Source of the DNA: Nitrospiria bacterium
Lineage (GTDB): Bacteria; Nitrospirota; CAKKRA01; 9FT-COMBO-42-15
Reading direction: 5' to 3'
DNA length: 11,103 bases
Assembly (NCBI GenBank): GCA_919902475.1
Contig: CAKKRA010000269.1
Location: forward strand, 1-11,103
Shown: positions 5,227-11,103 of the stretch, piece after piece
Position numbering within the stretch: the stretch's first letter is position 1
How the letters are laid out: every line of letters starts with the position of its first letter
Notes under the pieces: generated by a model
Database searches by the model: none
The model's input: the letters and a program-made list of their open reading frames with translations, nothing else
What the model was told of the DNA's origin: nothing
Translations under genes and position numbers: made by a program

Positions 5227-8139
5227 TTAAAATCTATACCCCACCTGCGCATAAATATTATCTGCATCTGAGCTTCCCTGAATATTAGATTTTGTACTTG
5301 TATGTTCATAAGTCATTAACCCATAAAAATTGTATGGAAGATTCATAGAAAGCGTGCATCCAAGTATATTCATTGCTGTCTCTTTGTCCCCCATACCAGC
5401 TTCTTCGTGATGTTCATTTATGTATTGATAGGTGTATCTGCCGTCAAGGTAAAGTCTGTTAAACAGGCTTCTACCAATGCTGAAAAAATAAACCTCAGAA
5501 TGTGTGTGATAGTGCATCATGGGATCTGATTCTGGCTGCATATTATAAAAATTCAGGCTATACCTAAAATTCCATTGAATCTCTGTATTTAAAAAGTTTG
5601 TATCACCTGCTCCAATGGAGTACATAATACTGTGTTGTGGCGTCTCCTCCCTGTGCTGATAAGAAACGCTTGCATCAATATTATAGTGCCTAAGGAACCT
5701 ATAGCTTGCTCTCCCTTCGTATCTGTGTTCGTGATATTCCGTATATGAAAGCGTTTTATCAGAAAAGGTCTTAAATGGCTCAAACATGGAATATACGAGT
5801 GAAAGGGTAATGTCAGGTATTGGATTATATGTACCGCTTACATAAAGATTAGTAGTATCAAACATCTGTTCATCGCTATATATAAAATTCAACTCTTCTG
5901 TAAGATACATATTAAATCTCAGATAGGGTGTTGGCCTTAAATAGGTCTGCAGGTTTGCATATCCCCTGTCAAAAATGCCTTTATTAAACATATTAACATA
6001 TGCGAGCGATGTTCCTAATATGTCGCCGTCGTAACCGCCGTATATGCCGTAGATCTCATAATCGGTCTTATTTCGCCCTACCTCGTAACTGTTTGTATCT
6101 GACCTGATGCCGCCGAATCCGCCGATTCTAAACTTGGGAGTAAAATTGTATCTTAACTGGCCTCCGTCAATATAAACAGCGCCCTCTGAAACGCTGTGCC
6201 TGCCAATAAATGTATCAAGCCTGCCAAAGAGATTCTGATAAAGCAGATACAATGTTGTTATAGAATACTGACTCTGTTGTGTTAAAGAAGTTGAACCCAA
6301 ATCCTCCCTTTCATTTCCATCAAAGAATATGCTCAGGTTAGAATTAAAGAGATTCTGCATATTGAGATTCAGCCTTGTTGTAAATGTACTATAAATATAA
6401 TCAGGCGCGACGCTATCCATGTATGATGTCTTCATATAGTTATATGAAGTAGACAGGTCTCCGTATATTCTCTGTTTTGTTGGCGATTGCGGCGCAGCAG
6501 CAGCCTTTTCTTCTGACTTTACATCTTCCATCTGTGGAAGCACAGTTACAGCGATATCCTTCGCAGGCTCAAACATAACCTTGCTGCCAATATCTATCTT
6601 CTCGCCAAGGATAACGGAATACATCTTGGCAGTGGATGTGTAGTCTTTTGCATCTATCACAATAATCTCACCCATCATTCTTTTATCAACTGATACCACT
6701 TCATTTGTAACAGGGTCGCGCTTTATGCCTCTTATCTTAAATATAGGCAATATAGCGCCATTCCGAAGGCCATGCTTTTTGCCTGCGTCAATATAAACAA
6801 AATCATCTTTTTTGTTTGTGATAGCGCTCTTATAAGGCATCTTATTTATCAGCCTGTTAGCAATCTTTCTCGCCACATCCCTGACTATTGCTGCAGTTGC
6901 TTGGCCAATGATTATCTCTTCTTCATAGAATAACGGCTCTCCTGTTTTTCCACTGACCATCTGGATGAATAGTCTCGTATTATTATTAACCATCTCAATG
7001 CTTCCGGTTACAATAACATCTGCGCTGCTCACCTTGCCGATTAATGCGCCAACATTCTGCGGCATGGGATGCGTCATTGCCATCCTCTTTGCATCAAGCT
7101 CCTTTTTAATCAATGCCTCTGAAACAGTTATTGTCTTAAAAGGATATACTGCCTCAAACACATATCTAACCGCGCTCTCCACTGCCCTGTCATACTTTTT
7201 GCCTGTCTTATCAATAAAACCGAATGGCAGAATCTTGTTAAATGTAAGTATCTCATCAATACTGTAACTGCCGGCTTCATTTGATAAGGGCGCCGATGGC
7301 ATTACAGTCTTCTTTACTACAGCCTCAGCAGGCCTTGAAATAATCTCTTTTGTCGGCTTATAATCAACCTTATTATTCACCCTTATCTCTCTTCCAGTTT
7401 TTATGCTCCTTATCTTTGCTATGGATGAATTCTCGCTCACATCAGTAACAACCAATGTTCCAATCTCTGCCTTATCAACTGAAATCACATCGCCGAGAAA
7501 GGGATGCCTGTTAATGCCAACAATCTCGTATACAGATAGAACCGCTCCCTTTGCAACACCCTGATTTATTCCAGCATCAACTGTATAGCCCTTTTCTGTC
7601 CTATCTATAACTATGCCCTTATACGGAATCCTGTTTATCAGTTTATAAGCAAGCAACTGAATTCCTCTTTTAATCAAAGGCTCTGCCTCACCCATTTCCT
7701 GAAAACTTTCCATTGCGAGCATTTGCCCCTCTTTAGCGTCAAATATCTGTCCTGTTATTGATACCCTATCTGCCATACTTATTGAACCTGTAATAATAGC
7801 ATCAGCATTCAATGCCTTTCCAATCTTTATTATATCCTTAGATGAAAGAGGATATTTTATCTTTATCCCTTCCCTTTGCAAGCCCTCTGTTGTCAATGCC
7901 TTTGTCATAATTTTATGGGGATAGCCCTTCTGCAAAGCATCCCTCATAGCATCCCCAGCCGTTTCACCATATTTATTCCCCTTATCCTCAAAATCAAGGA
8001 CTGCAATCTTCTTAAATAAAAGCTGCTCTGAAGGCTCTAATGAATAGGTAGTTGAATTAATAAACAATGTCAAAATCAAAGACAGCAAAAATCCTACAAA
8101 CTTATTCCATCCAGCCCCAGATATCTTTCTATTTTGCAC
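5227..8139 (-). CDS. Outer-membrane beta-barrel protein with duplicated TolB/FlgT-like periplasmic modules
   Basis: 970 aa from a GTG at 8139 (TAG lies two codons upstream; weak site AGGGTAGG). Residues about 13-33 form a signal peptide. Two copies of one module follow, about 42-260 and 300-530. Each begins with a TolB/CsgG N-terminal-like fold (IAVLDFED; ADAIITGSISM versus ADVIVTGSIEM) and ends with a FlgT C-terminal-like segment (YTVDAGINQGVAKGAVLSVY versus VYIDAGKKHGLRNGAILPIF, then (A/R)xxG(T/E)(L/I)xV). A short Ala/Lys linker joins residues 556-970: alternating aromatic and polar beta-strands rich in Tyr, with short turns, ending in YAQVGYRF, where the terminal Phe is the usual recognition signal of Bam-assembled barrels. 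The barrel is large enough for roughly 16-20 strands, which is my estimate. Its position right after a 28-heme cytochrome recalls porin-cytochrome conduits, but no MtrB/PioB motif is evident. A secretion or assembly pore is the main alternative. Confidence 0.85.
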   Translation of the reverse strand: MQNRKISGAGWNKFVGFLLSLILTLFINSTTYSLEPSEQLLFKKIAVLDFEDKGNKYGETAGDAMRDALQKGYPHKIMTKALTTEGLQREGIKIKYPLSSKDIIKIGKALNADAIITGSISMADRVSITGQIFDAKEGQMLAMESFQEMGEAEPLIKRGIQLLAYKLINRIPYKGIVIDRTEKGYTVDAGINQGVAKGAVLSVYEIVGINRHPFLGDVISVDKAEIGTLVVTDVSENSSIAKIRSIKTGREIRVNNKVDYKPTKEIISRPAEAVVKKTVMPSAPLSNEAGSYSIDEILTFNKILPFGFIDKTGKKYDRAVESAVRYVFEAVYPFKTITVSEALIKKELDAKRMAMTHPMPQNVGALIGKVSSADVIVTGSIEMVNNNTRLFIQMVSGKTGEPLFYEEEIIIGQATAAIVRDVARKIANRLINKMPYKSAITNKKDDFVYIDAGKKHGLRNGAILPIFKIRGIKRDPVTNEVVSVDKRMMGEIIVIDAKDYTSTAKMYSVILGEKIDIGSKVMFEPAKDIAVTVLPQMEDVKSEEKAAAAPQSPTKQRIYGDLSTSYNYMKTSYMDSVAPDYIYSTFTTRLNLNMQNLFNSNLSIFFDGNEREDLGSTSLTQQSQYSITTLYLLYQNLFGRLDTFIGRHSVSEGAVYIDGGQLRYNFTPKFRIGGFGGIRSDTNSYEVGRNKTDYEIYGIYGGYDGDILGTSLAYVNMFNKGIFDRGYANLQTYLRPTPYLRFNMYLTEELNFIYSDEQMFDTTNLYVSGTYNPIPDITLSLVYSMFEPFKTFSDKTLSYTEYHEHRYEGRASYRFLRHYNIDASVSYQHREETPQHSIMYSIGAGDTNFLNTEIQWNFRYSLNFYNMQPESDPMMHYHTHSEVYFFSIGRSLFNRLYLDGRYTYQYINEHHEEAGMGDKETAMNILGCTLSMNLPYNFYGLMTYEHTSTKSNIQGSSDADNIYAQVGYRF

Positions 8140-8181
8140 ATCCTACCCTTTTTCATATAAGATTTTGCAGGGATTTAATTA

Positions 8182-8211
8182 AGTAGGGGCTTAATATACT
8201 AAGCCCCTACT
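8182..8211 (-). other. Stem-loop between the 28-heme cytochrome and barrel genes
   Basis: A perfect 12-bp inverted repeat (8182-8193 with 8200-8211, arm AGTAGGGGCTTA on the plus strand) encloses a six-base loop. On the minus strand it is followed by TTAATTAAATCCC, which is AT-rich but has no continuous T run. It may be a weak terminator, an RNA-stabilising 3' end for the cytochrome message, or a point of differential expression between the two genes. Confidence 0.7.
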
Positions 8212-8239
8212 ATCATACACAGACCCCACAATATAAAAT

Positions 8240-10321
8240 CTATCTCGTCTTATCCCACGGCGCAACAGTATAGTGGCACTGGGCGCAGGGGTCTTGATAA
8301 TGCTCTTTTTTATGGCAGCCGAGGCACCTCGTAGCATTTCGCGTATAATCATTATTATTTGGATGGCAGTTATTACATTTTGCATTTGACATCCTTGAGG
8401 ATATTGCCCCTTTTCCATCTGTTGCATGGTTGAATTTTCCAGGTGTCCACGCAGATGTATTGTGGCAATTCTCGCATACGGTTCCTATGCGCGCAGTGCT
8501 GTGTTTTGGATTTGTTGAGGCATCATATTTTGCCTTATGACAGGAATAGCAGGTCCTGCTGGCAACAGCTTGATAATTCACATGGCAAGCTGTACATACA
8601 ATTGCTGAATGGCGGCCAGTCAATGCATAGCTTGCAGGCGCGCTTGAGTGGCTCCAGTTTGCCGGCTTCCATGCGGATGTATTATGGCACTGCTCGCAGG
8701 TCTGGCCAAGCCTCAACCTCCACGGGTCTTTTTGATTCCTTGTCCAGTGGCAGGTATAGCAGTCCCTCGGGGTGCCTGCATATTGATTATTTAAATGACA
8801 TCTGGCACATTCAACAGTTGTATGCCTGCCTGTCAATGGATATCTTGTGTGGCTGAATGTTGCAGGCCTCCAAGCCGTTGAACTATGACACTGCTCGCAG
8901 GTGGTTGGAAATCCGCTCGCCCTGTGATTCGGGTTTATAGTAGCGTCATAGCTTGCCCTGTGGCAGGAATAGCACTCTCTTGATGTAATTGTCTTGTAGT
9001 TAGTATGACAGGTTATGCAGACTGTTGCTGCATGTTTGCCTGTCAAAGCCCAGCTCGCAGGCGGACTTGAGTGACTCCAGTTTGCAGGCTTCCATGCTGA
9101 TGTATTATGGCACTGCTGGCAAGTCTGACCGAGCCGTAATTTCCATGGGTCTTTCTGATTCCTTGTCCAATGGCAGGAATAACAGTCATTTGGCGTACCT
9201 ATATACTGATTATTTAAATGGCATCTTGAACATTCAACGCCTAAATGTCTTCCTGTTAATGGGTATTTTGTATGTGAAAATGTCGCGGGCCTCCAAGCCG
9301 TTGAATTATGACACTGCTCGCAGGTTGTCGGAAATCCTGATGTGGCATGGTTCGGATTAGTTGTTGCGTCATATCTTGCCTTATGACATGAATAGCACTC
9401 TCTGCTTGAAAGCTGCTGTGAGTTTGTATGACAGATTGTGCATGTCAATGTTGTATGTAAGCCTGTTAATGACCAGCTTGCCGGCGCATTTGAATGGTTC
9501 CAGTTAGCCGGCTTCCAGTTTGAGGTATTGTGGCACTGCTCGCAGGTGGTGCCAAGCCCAATAGTAGAATGCCTTGGACTTGTTGTAGCGTCATATCTTG
9601 CCTTATGGCATGAGCTGCACTCCTTTGATGTGCCAGTATATTGATTATTCAAATGGCATTTTGAACATTCAACTCCAATATGTTTTCCTGTTAATGGAAA
9701 TTTTGTATGGCTGAATTTTGCGCCCTTCCATGTTGATGCAGATGCACTGTGGCAGAGGGTGCAGTCTGTAGAATAGCCTGCGTTTGCGTGATTGGGATTA
9801 GTAGTTGAATCATACTTTGCCTTATGGCAGGAATAGCACTCCCCTGATAATCCTGTATATTGTCCGCCCTTATGACAACTGGTGCATTGCAATGCTACAT
9901 GAGCGCCCACAAGGGGGAATTTTGTATGAGAAAAACTTGCAGGTTTCCATGAATTAGTTGATTTATGGCACTGTTCACAGGTTGTCGGAAAGCTGGATGC
10001 AGCATGGTTCGGATTTGTTGTTGAATCATATTTTGCCTTATGGCAGTCGTAGCATCCGCTTGTTATGCCTGCATGATTAAAGGCCGAAGCAGGCCGCCAT
10101 GCGCCTGCTGCTGCCCTGTGGCAGGTGTCGCATTTTGTCGGGAAATTATTGGCGGTATGATTCGGGGTTGTCGTCCCCTCATAATGTTTCCTGTGGCAGT
10201 TATAGCAGTCAGTGCTTTGCGGTTTAGCAAATTTGCTGTTGGCAGTAGAATAGGTTAATGTCAAGATAATGGTTATTACGAGCATTAAAATGGCATTTTT
10301 GATTAAATTATTTGTTGACAT
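8240..10321 (-). CDS. Secreted 28-heme c-type cytochrome
   Basis: 693 aa from the ATG at 10321, which has GAGGAGGG seven bases ahead; an in-frame start at 10351 is rejected because it would put that site inside the gene. A signal peptide covers 1-27 (hydrophobic 10-24, cut near STA). I count 28 CxxCH motifs from C39 to C679 (about one per 25 residues), hence 28 predicted hemes. The chain is built from triheme units of about 70 residues: CxxCH, then NPNH, CEQCH, W-x-PA-x-(F/W)(S/N)H, LTGxH and CxxCH. The His of NPNH, the (S/N)H and the GxH are plausible distal axial ligands, giving bis-His hemes. Units pair into six-heme super-repeats (residues 162-308, 309-449, 450-590). The C-terminus (591-693) is a diverged five-heme cap. 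This resembles wire-like cytochromes of metal-reducing bacteria. Location should be periplasmic or extracellular; no lipobox or membrane anchor is visible. It follows a second multiheme cytochrome by 51 bases. Confidence 0.95.
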   Translation of the reverse strand: MSTNNLIKNAILMLVITIILTLTYSTANSKFAKPQSTDCYNCHRKHYEGTTTPNHTANNFPTKCDTCHRAAAGAWRPASAFNHAGITSGCYDCHKAKYDSTTNPNHAASSFPTTCEQCHKSTNSWKPASFSHTKFPLVGAHVALQCTSCHKGGQYTGLSGECYSCHKAKYDSTTNPNHANAGYSTDCTLCHSASASTWKGAKFSHTKFPLTGKHIGVECSKCHLNNQYTGTSKECSSCHKARYDATTSPRHSTIGLGTTCEQCHNTSNWKPANWNHSNAPASWSLTGLHTTLTCTICHTNSQQLSSRECYSCHKARYDATTNPNHATSGFPTTCEQCHNSTAWRPATFSHTKYPLTGRHLGVECSRCHLNNQYIGTPNDCYSCHWTRNQKDPWKLRLGQTCQQCHNTSAWKPANWSHSSPPASWALTGKHAATVCITCHTNYKTITSRECYSCHRASYDATINPNHRASGFPTTCEQCHSSTAWRPATFSHTRYPLTGRHTTVECARCHLNNQYAGTPRDCYTCHWTRNQKDPWRLRLGQTCEQCHNTSAWKPANWSHSSAPASYALTGRHSAIVCTACHVNYQAVASRTCYSCHKAKYDASTNPKHSTARIGTVCENCHNTSAWTPGKFNHATDGKGAISSRMSNAKCNNCHPNNNDYTRNATRCLGCHKKEHYQDPCAQCHYTVAPWDKTR
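8552..9397 (-). repeat. Tandem 423-bp duplication encoding six-heme super-repeats
   Basis: Two adjacent copies, 9397-8975 and 8974-8552, each encode 141 residues and six CxxCH motifs, and align without gaps; I count about 28 residue differences (around 80% identity by hand). A more diverged, slightly longer copy (147 residues, 9838-9398) lies upstream. The pattern indicates growth of the cytochrome by tandem duplication of a 2 x 3-heme block. Confidence 0.9.
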
Positions 10322-10328
10322 AAAACTA

Positions 10329-10336
10329 CCCTCCTC
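10329..10336 (-). promoter_or_regulatory. Ribosome binding site of the 28-heme cytochrome
   Basis: GAGGAGGG on the minus strand, seven bases before ATG 10321, fixes the start so that the protein opens with a normal signal peptide. It lies in the 51-base gap after the preceding cytochrome gene, where I see no promoter or terminator, so the two genes are likely co-transcribed. Confidence 0.85.
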
Positions 10337-10372
10337 ATGAATTACTAACAAAGTCTACTAATAAATATTTCC

Positions 10373-11103
10373 CTATCTTCCATGACACTCGCTGCATGGC
10401 GCAGTGCCGTGTCTTCCCTCCAATGGCCAGAAGCTGTGGTCAAACCTTATACCTTTGAAGCTCTGGTCTGTATCCCTATGGCACTTATTGCATTCTGTTG
10501 TGAAAATGCTGCTGTAATCCTTATGCGGCGGCATTGTTGTGCCTTCATAATCTTTCTTATGGCAGTTATAGCATTCTAAAGAAAGATTCTTATACTGCCC
10601 GCTGCTGTGGCACTTTGAACAGTCTGCAATTAATCTATGAACGCCGCCAAGGCCAAAACCGCTCTTTGAATGTGTAAAGGTAGACGGCTTCCATTTCATT
10701 GGCGAATGACAGTCCTTGCAGAACAAGCCGAATTGATTATAATGTATATCCTTGTGGCATGTTGCGCAGCTTACCGCAGGCTGCTTATATCCAGCATCCT
10801 TATGGCAGTCGCTGCATCCAAGTTTTGCGTGTCCGCCTACCAATGGGAATCCCCTCTTAGCATGTATAGTTGGGTCAAGCTTCCATGTTTTTGCAGTATG
10901 ACACCTCTCGCACTCCTTTGGCCTCTCTACCTTGTGATTCGGCTTATGACATGTACCGCAGGAGGTATCAAGCCCTGCAAACTTGCCGTCACTATGGCAT
11001 ATACTGCACTTTATATCCTTATGCTTATCAATCAATTTAAACCTCAGATTTTTATTATGGTCATAAGTTGAAGGGCTCCACCCTTCTGTTTTATGGCAAT
11101 CTT
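10373..11103 (-). CDS. Multiheme c-type cytochrome, N-terminus outside the window
   Basis: The frame is open from the right edge to a TAG at 10373-10375, giving 242 complete residues. A TTG at 11035 could be taken as a start, but upstream codons in the same frame continue the heme-protein pattern (DCHKTEGWSPSTYDHNKN), so the true start is beyond base 11103. There are ten complete CxxCH motifs, and the DCH at the edge is the end of an eleventh. Spacing and flanking residues (W-K-P-S-T-F-T-H, LGGVH, CYNCHKKDYEGTTMPPH) match the triheme units of the downstream 28-heme protein, so the two are paralogues. Conserved non-motif His residues are candidate distal ligands. The protein ends at CSECHGR, right after its last heme. 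The next gene has its own signal peptide, so this is not one cytochrome broken by a stop. Exported electron carrier; total heme number unknown. Confidence 0.93.
   Translation of the reverse strand, partial: DCHKTEGWSPSTYDHNKNLRFKLIDKHKDIKCSICHSDGKFAGLDTSCGTCHKPNHKVERPKECERCHTAKTWKLDPTIHAKRGFPLVGGHAKLGCSDCHKDAGYKQPAVSCATCHKDIHYNQFGLFCKDCHSPMKWKPSTFTHSKSGFGLGGVHRLIADCSKCHSSGQYKNLSLECYNCHKKDYEGTTMPPHKDYSSIFTTECNKCHRDTDQSFKGIRFDHSFWPLEGRHGTAPCSECHGR

Noticed and set aside
8443..9644. Several plus-strand open frames inside the 28-heme gene
   Set aside because: They are shadows of the repetitive Cys/His codons on the minus strand, with no ribosome sites or known domains.
8552..9838. CRISPR-like regular repetition
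   Set aside because: The spacing is 423 bp, the repeats are in frame and encode heme motifs, and the intervening sequence is also conserved; there are no spacers or cas genes.
10373..11035. Cytochrome starting at a TTG at 11035
   Set aside because: Codons upstream in the same frame continue to the window edge with heme-protein sequence, including the end of another CxxCH, and there is no signal peptide at 11035.
8240..11103. The two multiheme cytochromes as one gene broken by a stop codon
   Set aside because: A 51-base gap holds a strong ribosome site, and the second protein opens with its own signal peptide, so they are separate genes.

Overview
The window is a block of minus-strand genes that reads like part of an electron-transfer locus of an anaerobic, Gram-negative, diderm bacterium. 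The support for this is a lipobox lipoprotein, a C-terminal outer-membrane beta-barrel ending in Phe, several Sec signal peptides, very heme-rich c-type cytochromes, low-potential [4Fe-4S] proteins and a B12-type radical SAM enzyme. Such gene content and the moderately AT-rich composition would fit Nitrospirota or Desulfobacterota (Geobacter-like) lineages. This is an inference from gene content; no rRNA or other taxonomic marker is present.

Layout in transcription order (right to left): a multiheme cytochrome entering from the right edge (10 complete CxxCH plus one cut motif; N-terminus outside); a 28-heme secreted cytochrome (10321-8240) built from tandem triheme and six-heme repeats; a 970-aa protein (8139-5227) with two periplasmic TolB/FlgT-like modules fused to an outer-membrane barrel; a small lipoprotein with a bacterial Ig-like (SbsA/Big_5-type) domain (5202-4786); a 62-aa ferredoxin (4658-4470); a 664-aa cytosolic protein joining degenerate cyclic-nucleotide-binding folds to a four-cluster ferredoxin module (4424-2430); a 110-aa secreted protein of unknown function (2403-2071); and a 374-aa secreted monoheme cytochrome with two PKD domains and an almost completely charged tail (2053-929). 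A strong intrinsic terminator (866-903) closes this unit. Beyond it, a separate promoter (816-844) drives a B12-binding-domain radical SAM gene that leaves the window at the left edge.

The genes suggest how they could work together: cytosolic iron-sulfur proteins handle low-potential electrons, periplasmic multiheme wires carry them, and an outer-membrane barrel with large periplasmic domains plus a surface or periplasmic lipoprotein could form an envelope conduit, with the PKD cytochrome as an exported accessory. No inner-membrane quinol oxidase is visible, so the circuit is incomplete here. The conduit model is a hypothesis from gene content and order. Most intergenic gaps are 17-51 bp. The larger ones (8140-8239, 4659-4785, 808-928) hold hairpins, a repeat, or the promoter and terminator described. 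No gene-free stretch exceeds 300 bases. No tRNA, rRNA, CRISPR array, insertion sequence or transposase was found.
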